Shown in pieces: positions 25,047 to 33,761 of a DNA stretch of 64,000 nucleotides (positions are counted from its first letter, which is position 1; the number at the start of each line of letters is the position of its first letter). A model generated the notes under the pieces. The model saw only the letters and a list, made by a program, of their open reading frames with translations, was not told where the DNA came from and did no database searches. This DNA is from Rossellomorea sp. y25 (GTDB lineage Bacteria > Bacillota > Bacilli > Bacillales > Bacillaceae_B): contig NZ_CP145886.1 of assembly GCF_038049935.1 (NCBI RefSeq), forward strand, positions 1,682,501-1,746,500, given 5' to 3'. The translations under genes and the position numbers were made by a program.

Positions 25047-26513
25047 TTATCTCTCTTCAATAAATGGCCCGTAGTCTCTTCTCTTGTGCTGAACGGCAAC
25101 CCATTTGACGGTTGTGAACTCTTCGAGGGCCCATACTCCGTTAAAGCGGCCAAGACCAGAATCCTTTTCTCCGCCAAATGGCATATGAGGCTCATCATTC
25201 ACAGGTTCATCATTTATATGAATCATCCCGGTCTGTACTTGGTGTGCAAGATTCGTCGCCCTCTCAATGGAGGATGAATGTACAGCCCCGCTCAACCCAT
25301 AAGGATGTTCATTGGCAAGTACAATCGCTTCTTCTTCATCTTCAAAAGGTATGATTGCGGCCACAGGTCCGAAGATTTCGTTCTTCGAGATCGGCATCGA
25401 GTTTGTGACGTGGGTTAATACGGTAGGCTGCAATAAGTTTTTATCAGCGTTGCCTCCTAATACAACTTCCGCTCCTTGTTCCTTGCTGCTTTCAATATCC
25501 TTCAGAATGCGGTCTACTTGATCTTGATCGATTAAAGGGCCGATATGGGTTGTTTTATGTGAAGGATCTCCTGCATTTAGTTCTTTTACACGAGATACAA
25601 AAGCTTCGATAAATTTATCGTAAATGCCTCTTTGAACCATGATCCGATTTATGGACATGCAAATTTGTCCTTGATGATAGAACTTACCGAATAGGGCAGA
25701 TTCAACAGCCTGATCAAGATTTGCATCATCCAAGACGATAAAGACGTTATTCCCACCTAACTCAAGAGAAGTCTTCTTGAGGTTCTTTCCTGCGAGCTCA
25801 CCTATCCGACGTCCCACCTCAGTGGAACCTGTAAAGGAGATTAAACGTGGAATCGGATGAGTGACGATATCATCCCCAATTTCTGATCCCTTTCCGACGA
25901 CTACATTAAGTAATCCCTTTGGCAGTCCCGCTTCTTCAAAGATGCTCGCAAATAATAGTCCGCCTGTCACAGGAGTGTGGGTAGCTGGTTTAACCACAAC
26001 ACCATTTCCGGTTGCTAAAGCCGTTGCAATTGAGCGTACAGCTAAATGGAAAGGGAAGTTCCATGGGCTGATTACTCCCGCAACCCCCAGCGGTTCTCTA
26101 TAGACACGGTTTTCTTTCCCGGGCACCTGAGAAGGCAGGATTTTCCCTTCCATTCTGTAAGGATAGGTTGCCGCTTCCTTCATACTATTAATGGAAACTT
26201 TCACTTCTCCTGCCGCTTTCATGTATGTGCTGCCAGACTCTTTAATGAGCCAATCGATGATCAACTCCTGATTGTTTTCGACGACTCGAACAGCTTTTTC
26301 CATCACTTCTCTTTTTACTTGAGGAAGTTCCCTCGCCCAGCTTTCTTGTGCTTTTTGTGCTGATTTATATGCGGTGTCGAGATCTTCTTTACTGGCAGCT
26401 TTAATGGAAACAAGCTCTGTATCATCGAATGGGTTTTTATTGGGAATCATATTCTCACTGCTTCCTTTTACCCATTCTCCATTAATGAATAGTTTATCAA
26501 ATTGTGTATTCAT
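25047..26513 (-). CDS. NAD(P)-dependent aldehyde dehydrogenase
   Basis: The 488-residue enzyme has the family's NAD-binding GSTEVGRRIG, the general base Glu in LELGGNN (~residue 253) and nucleophilic Cys in QGQICMS (~287). PWNFPFH and the C-terminal MPFGGEKDSGLGRF are also standard. The overall pattern is close to YfmT-type aromatic (vanillin/benzaldehyde) dehydrogenases of Bacillus, but the substrate is not certain. AGGAGG precedes the ATG. It appears monocistronic. Confidence 0.92.
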   Translation of the reverse strand: MNTQFDKLFINGEWVKGSSENMIPNKNPFDDTELVSIKAASKEDLDTAYKSAQKAQESWARELPQVKREVMEKAVRVVENNQELIIDWLIKESGSTYMKAAGEVKVSINSMKEAATYPYRMEGKILPSQVPGKENRVYREPLGVAGVISPWNFPFHLAVRSIATALATGNGVVVKPATHTPVTGGLLFASIFEEAGLPKGLLNVVVGKGSEIGDDIVTHPIPRLISFTGSTEVGRRIGELAGKNLKKTSLELGGNNVFIVLDDANLDQAVESALFGKFYHQGQICMSINRIMVQRGIYDKFIEAFVSRVKELNAGDPSHKTTHIGPLIDQDQVDRILKDIESSKEQGAEVVLGGNADKNLLQPTVLTHVTNSMPISKNEIFGPVAAIIPFEDEEEAIVLANEHPYGLSGAVHSSSIERATNLAHQVQTGMIHINDEPVNDEPHMPFGGEKDSGLGRFNGVWALEEFTTVKWVAVQHKRRDYGPFIEER

Positions 26514-26624
26514 GATTCGTCCTCCTCATTATTCAGTTCCACTTTATTGTATACACTCTGGAGAAATTGCTTAAACAAGAAGCAGAGAGTTGGAGCTTCC
26601 ATTACCAAAAATATGAAAATAAAT

Positions 26625-26649
26625 GTTTAACTCTCCCGGTAGTGGGAAT
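26625..26649 (+). promoter_or_regulatory. Candidate sigma-B promoter of the DUF3243 gene
   Basis: GTTTAA, 13 bases, GGGAAT: a full match to GTTTAA-N12-15-GGGWAW, 36 bases before the start codon. Confidence 0.65.
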
Positions 26650-26684
26650 ATACATACTAGATTGAATGAGAGGAGAGGTTTTAC

Positions 26685-27014
26685 ATGGCAAATCATTCTA
26701 CAGAAGAAAAAATGGAGTCGAAAGTTGACAGTACGTTAGACAATATGTCTCAGGACAAAAAAGAGGATATCCTTTCAAACTTTGATCATTTCAAACAATA
26801 CTTAGGTAATAAAGTTTCCTTAGCGGATAAGTTAGGGATGAATGAAGAGCAGCAAGCTAAGGCAGCCCAAAAAGTGGGAGACTATCTTGCTGCACATGAA
26901 GAGCCAAAGAATAGGGAAGAGAAGTTATTATATGAATTATGGAAAGCGGGTAACGAGGAAGAGCAGCATATGCTTTCCCATATGTTAGTGAAGCTTGTTC
27001 AAGCTGAATCATAA
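26685..27014 (+). CDS. DUF3243 protein
   Basis: The 109-residue acidic, mostly helical protein contains the DUF3243 core (FDHFKQYLGNKVSLADKLGM and VGDYLAAHEEPKNREEKLL-like region at residues ~70-90, then LWKAGNEEEQHMLSHMLVKL). The family is common in Bacillaceae and its function is unknown. GAGAGGAGAGG lies before the ATG, and a near-consensus sigma-B promoter suggests general stress induction. A terminator follows at once, so it is monocistronic. Confidence 0.85.
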   Translation: MANHSTEEKMESKVDSTLDNMSQDKKEDILSNFDHFKQYLGNKVSLADKLGMNEEQQAKAAQKVGDYLAAHEEPKNREEKLLYELWKAGNEEEQHMLSHMLVKLVQAES

Positions 27015-27030
27015 TCGAATTGAATATAAG

Positions 27031-27058
27031 TAAGGGCATCCGCTTGGGTGCCCTTTTT
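27031..27058 (+). terminator. Terminator of the DUF3243 gene
   Basis: AAGGGCATCC-GCTT-GGGTGCCCTT followed by six T. Confidence 0.9.
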
Positions 27059-27066
27059 TCTGACTT

Positions 27067-27510
27067 TTATAGAAGAAGGGTGGGATCAACACTAACAATG
27101 ACATTTCCCTTGATTGCACGGGTGATCATACAAGACTGCTCGGCTTTCATCATCAGTTTTTTAGCGAGGGAGATGTCTTTTTCTGTATGGGAGGGGATTA
27201 ATGTCAAGACAGGACGATGAATGATTTCTTTGTACGTAATAACGCCTTTTTCCACTTCTACAATTCCTTCAGATGTCATCGTTAAGCCAGTTTTCCCGAT
27301 GTGGCTTCGTTCAAGCATTGCGGCTAGTGTAATGATATAACATGTAGCTGCAGCACCCAGAAGCATTTCATCAGGATTTGTTCCAATCCCAGGGCCGTCC
27401 ATTTCTGGAGGGATGGATATGTTTATATGTAAATTTTCTGAGCTCAAGGTTCCTACATCGTTTCGTAAACCTGGCCAATCAGTCGTGATATGAAAAGAGT
27501 GTCGAGTCAA
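27067..27510 (-). CDS. OsmC-family protein
   Basis: The 147-residue protein is an OsmC/Ohr-like peroxiredoxin-fold protein: GTNPDEMLLGAAATCYIITLAAML (split, residues ~40-63) contains the conserved Cys, and a second Cys occurs in MKAEQSCMITRAIKGN near the C-terminus. These two Cys reduce organic or lipid peroxides in the family. It is of the SACOL1771-like type. The csp terminator upstream separates it from the csp gene. Confidence 0.87.
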   Translation of the reverse strand: MTRHSFHITTDWPGLRNDVGTLSSENLHINISIPPEMDGPGIGTNPDEMLLGAAATCYIITLAAMLERSHIGKTGLTMTSEGIVEVEKGVITYKEIIHRPVLTLIPSHTEKDISLAKKLMMKAEQSCMITRAIKGNVIVSVDPTLLL

Positions 27511-27576
27511 AATTATAGCCTCCTAGTTTTAAAGATAAGACTATTGTAAACGCCTTAATAGATAAGGGCAAAGAAA

Positions 27577-27601
27577 AAAGACCCTACAGAGTAGGGTCTT
27601 C
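27577..27601 (-). terminator. Terminator of csp copy 2
   Basis: AAGACCCTAC-AGA-GTAGGGTCTT with a T-rich tail on the minus strand. Confidence 0.9.
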
Positions 27602-27615
27602 CTGGGTAGCATAAA

Positions 27616-27816
27616 TTATGCTTTAGTAACGTTAGCAGCTTGGTCGCCACGGTTTCCTTGAACGATTTCGAAAGAAACTTTTTGACCTTCTTCTAAAGTT
27701 TTGAATCCTTCGCCTTGAATAGCTGAGAAGTGTACGAACACGTCGTCTCCACCTTCGCGCTCGATGAATCCGAAACCTTTTTCTGCGTTAAACCATTTAA
27801 CTGTACCTTCTAACAT
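27616..27816 (-). CDS. Cold-shock protein, second copy
   Basis: The 66-residue cold-shock domain ([22 protein letters not shown]2 DVFVHFSAI) differs from copy 1 mainly near the N-terminus and in the final third ([20 protein letters not shown]). GAGGAGG gives ATG 27816; the longer frame to 27843 runs through the leader and is not translated. The leader contains the same GCAAGAATAGTAATACA block plus hairpin as copy 1, so both may share post-transcriptional control. Confidence 0.96.
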   Translation of the reverse strand: MLEGTVKWFNAEKGFGFIEREGGDDVFVHFSAIQGEGFKTLEEGQKVSFEIVQGNRGDQAANVTKA

Positions 27817-27830
27817 AATGTTACCTCCTC

Positions 27831-27865
27831 GTGTGTTCTCCACACAATTGTATTACTATTCTTGC
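27831..27865 (-). promoter_or_regulatory. Conserved cold-shock leader element, copy 2
   Basis: On the minus strand GCAAGAATAGTAATACA is followed by AATTGTGTG-GAGAA-CACAC, ending at the GAGGAGG. The block is nearly identical to 12801-12832, with a compensated hairpin. Confidence 0.65.
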
Positions 27866-28031
27866 TCATGTAACTTCAAGGCGAAAAGCTTTAAAAACTT
27901 TGTCTATCCTTCCATTCCGAACAAAAATAATTCTCTTACATAATATCAGGTAACCATATAAAAGGCAACCCTAACGAATGATGGAAATAAAAATACGCTG
28001 ATAGAATGTGTGAATATTACGTCATTTATTT

Positions 28032-28871
28032 TTAAAGATTCGTACGCACATTCCACAGCTCAGGGAAGAACCGGTGGTCCAGAACCTTTTTTAGATAGCC
28101 TACTCCGCTTGATCCTCCCGTGCCCATTTTATGCCCGATGATCCGTTCCACGGTTTTCATATGTCTGAAACGCCATTGTTGAAGCCAATCCTCAATATCG
28201 ATCAATTTTTCGGCTAATTCGTATAAATCCCAATATTGATCGGGATGCTTATAGACTTCTGTCCATGCATCCAATACAGTCTGATCTTCCTCGTAAGGCT
28301 TCTTGTAGTCCCGAAGAAGTACATCTTCATGAATGGGTAAGCCCGCTTTTGATAGGGCATGGATGGAAACATCATATAGGGAAGGGGCCTCGTATGCCTC
28401 TTTTAGTTGGGCTAATAACTCAGGATCTTTCTTATAAATCTCCAGTACATGTTTCGTTTTGTACCCAAGAGCAAATTCGATCATTCTATATTGATAGGAT
28501 TGAAATCCTGAGGCTTGTCCAAGGCTGTCCCTGAATTGTACATACTCTGAAGGAGTAAGTGTGGATAGGACATCCCATGCATGAATGATTTGTGATTGAA
28601 TCTTTGAAACACGTGCCAACATTTTAAATGCAGGAGAAAGTTCTCCTTTTTGAATGGAAGTGATACTAGCTTTGATTTCATGCAGAATCAATTTCATCCA
28701 TAACTCGCTTACTTGATGAATGATAATGAATAACATTTCATCATGATGACCGGATAATCGTTTCTGACTATGGAGTAACGTATCCAGACCAAGATACTCA
28801 CCATAGGTCATTTTATTAATAAAGTCTGTGAATACATCTTCATTCCCCATTGTTTCCTTGTTGTTTACCAT
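28032..28871 (-). CDS. kynA: Tryptophan 2,3-dioxygenase
   Basis: The 279-residue haem enzyme opens the indole ring of tryptophan to N-formylkynurenine. Family blocks are visible: [49 protein letters not shown], and [20 protein letters not shown] with the proximal haem His. Length agrees with bacterial TDO. No kynB or kynU lies within the window, so the rest of the pathway must be elsewhere. It has a GGGAGAA ribosome binding site and a 75-base gap to the divergent neighbour's region. Confidence 0.95.
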   Translation of the reverse strand: MVNNKETMGNEDVFTDFINKMTYGEYLGLDTLLHSQKRLSGHHDEMLFIIIHQVSELWMKLILHEIKASITSIQKGELSPAFKMLARVSKIQSQIIHAWDVLSTLTPSEYVQFRDSLGQASGFQSYQYRMIEFALGYKTKHVLEIYKKDPELLAQLKEAYEAPSLYDVSIHALSKAGLPIHEDVLLRDYKKPYEEDQTVLDAWTEVYKHPDQYWDLYELAEKLIDIEDWLQQWRFRHMKTVERIIGHKMGTGGSSGVGYLKKVLDHRFFPELWNVRTNL

Positions 28872-29120
28872 ATCAATTCTCCCTTTCCTTTCGTCTGCTT
28901 CGAACAGTGATGCAAGAAATTTTCTTTCTATATATTGATTTCTTGAATGAGAGGGGGAAATCCTTTATTAGTTACGGGTATTTTCGTGAATTTTGATTGT
29001 TGGTTTTTTATTTATCTTGTCTATTTGTTCAATAGTGACATTCATTCAGAAAAATTTAATCCTAATACAGAAAGTTGTGTTAATATTAGTTCAATTTATT
29101 ATGCATGTGGGGTGAATGAC

Positions 29121-29675
29121 ATGGAAAAGATTTATCTTTCTTCTCATTTATATATACGCAGGTTAAAGAAAGAAGATTGGAAGGACGTTCATCTCTATGC
29201 GTCTCAAGAAACTGTGTCTCAGTATCAGCCATGGGGCCCGAATTCAGAGGTGGAAACACTAGCGTATGTGGAGGAAGTGTTGAAAGCTGAAAAGGTGGTT
29301 CCACAAACAAGGTATGTTCATGCCTTGGTCGATGAGAGAATCGGTCGTGTGATTGGTGCAGGAGAAATTATCATCAAGAGCTTCGTTCATCAATCAGGTG
29401 AGATCGGGTATATACTACATCCTGATTACTGGGGGAATGGAATCGGAACTCTCCTTGGAAGAGCGTTAGTGGAGCGAGGGTTCTCTGAGTTGAATTTGCA
29501 TAAAATCTCAGCGAAATGTGGGTCCCAAAACATAGCCTCTCATAAAGTGTTAACAAAAATCGGAATGACGTTAGAAGGAAGAATCCGTCAAGACCTGAAA
29601 ATGAAAAATGGGTGGAGAGACTCTCTGCTATTTGGTTTATTAGAGGATGAGTGGAAAAAAGGGGATGCAGAATGA
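29121..29675 (+). CDS. GNAT acetyltransferase (RimJ/RimL-like)
   Basis: The 184-residue protein carries the GNAT domain: LYIRRLKKEDWKDVHLYAS at the start, GYILHPDYWGNGIGTLLGRAL as the acetyl-CoA site (split near residue 110), and HKISAKCGSQNIASHKVLTKIGM-type C-terminus. This pattern is typical of RimJ/RimL-like enzymes that acetylate protein N-termini or small amines. The ORF is open from 28947, but GGGGTGA ahead of ATG 29121 and the domain boundary favour the shorter form. The substrate is unknown. Confidence 0.87.
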   Translation: MEKIYLSSHLYIRRLKKEDWKDVHLYASQETVSQYQPWGPNSEVETLAYVEEVLKAEKVVPQTRYVHALVDERIGRVIGAGEIIIKSFVHQSGEIGYILHPDYWGNGIGTLLGRALVERGFSELNLHKISAKCGSQNIASHKVLTKIGMTLEGRIRQDLKMKNGWRDSLLFGLLEDEWKKGDAE

Positions 29676-29844
29676 GGTGAGGATCGGGGACTATTCCATA
29701 TCCTCTTAGTAATTCCTCACGCTTATCATTTGACAGGGAAAATGGAGAAAGGTCAAATGATAATGCAAAGCTGTTTAAAAATGATTGAATTTTGCATGAA
29801 AGGGGAAAATAAGAATATCTTTTCCTATTTAGGAGTTTAAAACC

Positions 29845-30657
29845 ATGAATATCTTACATCATACTAAGAATGTGACAGTTCGATTTTTTAAGGAACGCTT
29901 CTTCGATCATTCTGCACAGTTGGCGTATTATTTATTATTATCCATCTTTCCGTTTTTAATTTTTGTCTTTTCGCTGATTAGTTATCTGCCCATAACGGAA
30001 ACCAATGTATTGCTTCTGATTAAGCCTTTTGCACCTGATAAATCATACGCTATCATTCAAAATAATATTGATCGTATTTTGTATGACCAACGGGGAGATG
30101 TATTGTCCATTTCCATCTTCTTTACCTTTTGGCTTTCCTCTATGGCCGTCCAATCCATGGTAAGATCAATGAATCAAGCGTATAGAATCGAGAGGAAGAA
30201 ACCCTTTTTAATCGCGTTATTATATGATTTATTATTGACAGTCGGCTTTATGTTCCTTATTTCATTTTCCCTTATCGTACCTGTAGTTGAGGAATATATC
30301 CGTCATGCAAGGTTCGCAGAAGGGAAGATTAACGGAGAATGGAGTCAAGCGTGGGTCATTGGAAAATGGGGTTTAAGCTCGATCTTTATGTTCATACTCT
30401 TCCTGTTTCTTTATATGGTTGTTCCAAGTAAACGAATTTCCTTCCTACATGTCATTCCCGGTGCACTATTCGCAACCTTTGGCTGGCAAGGGGTTTCCTG
30501 GTTATACGGTACCTATGTTAAACTGAATGACTATTCCCAGTTCTATGGCCAGCTGGGCAGCGTCATTACGTTAGTTGTATGGTTTTACATTTCCTCCACG
30601 ATATTATTGATTGGTGGATTACTGAATGGGAGTGCAGCTGAGAAAAAGGTGAAATAG
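29845..30657 (+). CDS. YihY/BrkB-family membrane protein
   Basis: The 270-residue integral membrane protein has about six spans and the family features SAQLAYYLLLSIFPFLIF near the N-terminus, MVPSKRISFLHVIPGALFA-like central loop, and YSQFYGQLGSVITLVVWFYI at the end. The family is widespread (YfkH in B. subtilis) and its transport role is unproven. It converges on the peptide transporter gene with a bidirectional terminator between. Confidence 0.9.
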   Translation: MNILHHTKNVTVRFFKERFFDHSAQLAYYLLLSIFPFLIFVFSLISYLPITETNVLLLIKPFAPDKSYAIIQNNIDRILYDQRGDVLSISIFFTFWLSSMAVQSMVRSMNQAYRIERKKPFLIALLYDLLLTVGFMFLISFSLIVPVVEEYIRHARFAEGKINGEWSQAWVIGKWGLSSIFMFILFLFLYMVVPSKRISFLHVIPGALFATFGWQGVSWLYGTYVKLNDYSQFYGQLGSVITLVVWFYISSTILLIGGLLNGSAAEKKVK

Positions 30658-30691
30658 GAAAACCACTGGAATTGTCCAGAGGCTTTCCTAT
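30656..30691. terminator. Bidirectional terminator
   Basis: TAGGAAAACCACTGG...TCCAGAGGCTTTCCTA, an imperfect stem between convergent genes. Confidence 0.75.
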
Positions 30692-30696
30692 TTCTA

Positions 30697-32088
30697 TTAC
30701 GTTTGGTTTTCTTCCCTCATCATCAATACAAGCTTTTTCGAAATGGCAAGTAAGACTAAGCCCAGGATAATGGCGGTGGCACCGATGACAGCGAAGATTT
30801 CCAAATATCCCAGTGTGGCTGTCAGGGAGGCTAACTGTCCGGCCAGAAGACTCGCCACCCCTATGGCAGCCATCCAAACCCCCATCAGCAAGGATGCGAT
30901 TTTAACAGGTGCTACTTTACTGACGAGCGACAAACCGACAGGCGATAAAAAGAGTTCTCCAAGGGTGTGCAGAAGGTAAGTAAAGACGATAAACAGTAAG
31001 TTTGCCTTCATGGTAATATTCTGTTCATCCGAACCCGTTTGCATGACTGCGGGAATGAGGATCATAAATCCGAGTCCGAGGAGAATCATTCCGATTCCCA
31101 TTTTTGTCGTCATGTTCAGGTCGCCTCTATTTGACCTTGAAAGCTTTAACCAGACACTTGAAAGAATCGGTGCCAGAATCACAATGAACAAGGGGTTAAC
31201 AGATTGGAACCAGGCGACAGGAATAGTATAGCCGAACACTTCTCGATCGATGAAATTTTTCGTATACAGAGTGAACGAGCTTCCTGCCTGTTCAAAGCCA
31301 GCCCAGAAGAAAACGACAAAGCAGGCTAGGATTAGAATGGCTCTTGTCCGCTGCTTTTCTTTCATCGACAGAGGAACATTCTGGTTCTCGTTCGCTTCTT
31401 CTGCCAGTGCTTTATTGGGCCTTAATCCAACGTTTCCAAGATACTTATTATTTAATGTGCTAAAGATGATTTGTCCAGTAACCATTCCGATGGAGGATGC
31501 AAGGAAAGCCCATTTAAATCCATAGTGCATCGTACCATCCGCAAGTGTTTTGAGAAATAAATCCTCTGCGAGAAACCCTGCAATAAGCGGTGCGAATAAT
31601 GCTCCCAGATTAATTCCCATATAAAAGATCGTAAATGCTGCATCCTTTCGTTTATCATTTCGTGGATAGAGCTCACCAACCAGGGTTGAGATATTCGGTT
31701 TGAAGAATCCATTTCCGATTACTAGAAGGGCTAATCCTGCATATAGCCCAGTTTGGGAGTGGGTAAGGAAGATTAAAAAATCCCCGCATGCCATTGTGAT
31801 GCCCCCAATGGTAATCGCTCTTCTCAATCCTATATAGCGGTCTGTCATCCACCCTCCGAATATTGGTGTGAAATATACACTTCCGGTATAAATTCCATAG
31901 ATGGATAATGCCTTGGCAGGATCCACACCCAATCCCCCGCTTACAAATGCAGTTGTTAGATAGAGGACGAGAAGAGCCCTCATGCCATAGTAACTGTACC
32001 GTTCCCATAATTCTGTGAAGAACAAGAGATATAACCCTTTCGGATGTTTCTTACCTTGAGGTAAATTGTCCAGTGTTGATGAGTTCAC
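30697..32088 (-). CDS. Proton-dependent oligopeptide transporter (POT/PTR)
   Basis: The 463-residue protein has ~12-14 membrane spans and the POT signature ELWERYSYYGMRALLVLYL at residues ~27-45, plus FTIFYMGINLGALFAPLIAG, which is the second PTR2 signature. It imports di- and tripeptides with protons, like DtpT. The ribosome binding site AGGAGTGA precedes the ATG. It appears monocistronic. Confidence 0.93.
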   Translation of the reverse strand: MNSSTLDNLPQGKKHPKGLYLLFFTELWERYSYYGMRALLVLYLTTAFVSGGLGVDPAKALSIYGIYTGSVYFTPIFGGWMTDRYIGLRRAITIGGITMACGDFLIFLTHSQTGLYAGLALLVIGNGFFKPNISTLVGELYPRNDKRKDAAFTIFYMGINLGALFAPLIAGFLAEDLFLKTLADGTMHYGFKWAFLASSIGMVTGQIIFSTLNNKYLGNVGLRPNKALAEEANENQNVPLSMKEKQRTRAILILACFVVFFWAGFEQAGSSFTLYTKNFIDREVFGYTIPVAWFQSVNPLFIVILAPILSSVWLKLSRSNRGDLNMTTKMGIGMILLGLGFMILIPAVMQTGSDEQNITMKANLLFIVFTYLLHTLGELFLSPVGLSLVSKVAPVKIASLLMGVWMAAIGVASLLAGQLASLTATLGYLEIFAVIGATAIILGLVLLAISKKLVLMMREENQT

Positions 32089-32219
32089 TATATCACTCCT
32101 GTTTCTTTGATGTTTTTTATTGTGTTAATGATTAAGGGGCTACAGTAAACTTCCTACGAATCCATTCATAGTATTCCCGTTCCCTTCATAGGCATGTACA
32201 AAAAGGGGCGGTGGGAAAA

Positions 32220-32462
32220 ATGGAGTTTAATGGTTGTTTATATTGTGGTCACCCTGATTTGACGGAAAGTGAAATATTCTTAAGGGAAGAATATGGTGAT
32301 GGGTTTACGATTCTGCCTCATGGACAAAAGATCAGGGGGAATATTGGCTTTTACTTCTGTGAGAACTGTGGGTATCTTCATCCGTTTCAAAAAGAGATAA
32401 GAAAGAAATTTGAAAGAGAAGCGATTGAAAAATCCAATCGTATTAGATGGAATATTCGGTAA
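32220..32462 (+). CDS. Small zinc-ribbon-like protein
   Basis: An 80-residue protein has two Cys pairs, CLYCGH near the N-terminus and CENCGYLHPF about 45 residues later, forming a probable zinc ribbon; a charged helix (KEIRKKFEREAIEKSNRIRW) follows. ATG 32220 fits the GGTGGG sequence; GTG 32211 is a less likely start. It lies ahead of the M42 peptidase gene by 57 bases. The role is unknown. Confidence 0.7.
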   Translation: MEFNGCLYCGHPDLTESEIFLREEYGDGFTILPHGQKIRGNIGFYFCENCGYLHPFQKEIRKKFEREAIEKSNRIRWNIR

Positions 32463-32519
32463 ACATGATTTGTAGTAATCTGGCAAATGACGGTATAATA
32501 CGGGAAGGGAGGGAGTCAA

Positions 32520-33575
32520 ATGAATACATATCCAGATACGAAGAAAACTCTTCAATTAATTAAGGAGCTTGTAGAAATTCCAAGTCCTTCAGGAAACACG
32601 AATAAAATTATGAATTTTGTTGAGGAATATCTTTCAGACCTAAATGTAGAAATGAAAAGAAACCGAAAAGGTGCACTGATCATTACGCTACCTGGCGAAG
32701 ACACAGAAAGACATCGCATGCTGACGGCACATGTGGACGCTCTTGGCGCCATGGTCAAGGAAATCAAGAGTGATGGACGTTTGCGTTTATCCATGATTGG
32801 TGGATTCAGATGGAATGCAGTCGAAGGGGAGTATTGTCAGATTGAAACCTCTTCAGGCAGAACCTACACTGGAACCATCCTTATGCATCAAACATCCGTT
32901 CACGTATACAAAAATGCAGGTGAAGCAAAACGGGATGAAACGAATATAGAAGTTCGTATTGATGAAAAGGTCGGAAATGCCAAGGAAGTAAGAGAGCTTG
33001 GTATAGAAGTGGGGGACTTTGTTTCTTTCGATCCTCGTGCTGAAATTACAGAAAGCGGGTTTATTAAATCTCGCCATTTAGATGATAAGGCGAGTGTGGG
33101 TATGCTTCTCTGCTTGATTCGCCAAATCAAATCAGAAGGAATCGCTCTTCCTTATACGACCCACTTCTTAATATCCAATAATGAAGAAATAGGATACGGC
33201 GGGAATTCTAATATTCCTGACGAAACCGTTGAATATCTGGCAGTGGATATGGGAGCAATCGGTGATGGTCAATCAACGGATGAATACACCGTATCTATTT
33301 GTGCAAAGGACTCAAGTGGACCCTATCATTACGAATTGCGTAAACACTTAGTCTCATTAGCTGAAGAAAACGGGATCGAATATAAAGTCGATATTTATCC
33401 TTACTATGGTTCCGATGCATCAGCCGCGATCCGTGCAGGCTTTGACATCGTTCATGGACTGATCGGTGCGGGGATCGATGCTTCTCATGCATATGAGCGA
33501 ACGCATGAATCCTCGATTCTCAATACGGAAAAATTACTTTGGCAATATGTTCAATCAAAGATGGTTGAGGAGTAA
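32520..33575 (+). CDS. M42-family metallo-aminopeptidase
   Basis: The 351-residue enzyme has the M42/M28-type dinuclear site: AHVDALGAMV, RHLDDKASVG, NNEEIGYGG and SHAYERTH near the C-terminus. Members (YsdC, YtoP, YhfE) form large tetrahedral aminopeptidases that trim peptides in the cytoplasm. A GGGAGGG site precedes the ATG. The gene ends at a strong terminator. Confidence 0.92.
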   Translation: MNTYPDTKKTLQLIKELVEIPSPSGNTNKIMNFVEEYLSDLNVEMKRNRKGALIITLPGEDTERHRMLTAHVDALGAMVKEIKSDGRLRLSMIGGFRWNAVEGEYCQIETSSGRTYTGTILMHQTSVHVYKNAGEAKRDETNIEVRIDEKVGNAKEVRELGIEVGDFVSFDPRAEITESGFIKSRHLDDKASVGMLLCLIRQIKSEGIALPYTTHFLISNNEEIGYGGNSNIPDETVEYLAVDMGAIGDGQSTDEYTVSICAKDSSGPYHYELRKHLVSLAEENGIEYKVDIYPYYGSDASAAIRAGFDIVHGLIGAGIDASHAYERTHESSILNTEKLLWQYVQSKMVEE

Positions 33576-33585
33576 AGTGAAGCCT

Positions 33586-33625
33586 TTGATCACCCTTATT
33601 ATGGGTGTGATCAAAGGCTTTTTTG
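33586..33625 (+). terminator. Terminator of the M42 peptidase gene
   Basis: AGCCTTTGATCACCC-TTATTAT-GGGTGTGATCAAAGGCT-like perfect arms, then TTTTTT. Confidence 0.92.
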
Positions 33626-33761
33626 TTTTAGTCATCGTGAATGGGGGTATGGTGACAATTGTGTGAGAAAAGTTTGTTTTGATTATTGGAGGTATTTCTC
33701 TTATCAAAGCGAAGATGATAAGATAAAATAGATACAATATTAATACAAAAGAGGTAAGCAA

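Noticed and set aside
28947..29120. N-terminal extension of the GNAT protein
   Set aside because: The GNAT domain begins at 29121, which has its own ribosome binding site; the extension is hydrophobic and unrelated.
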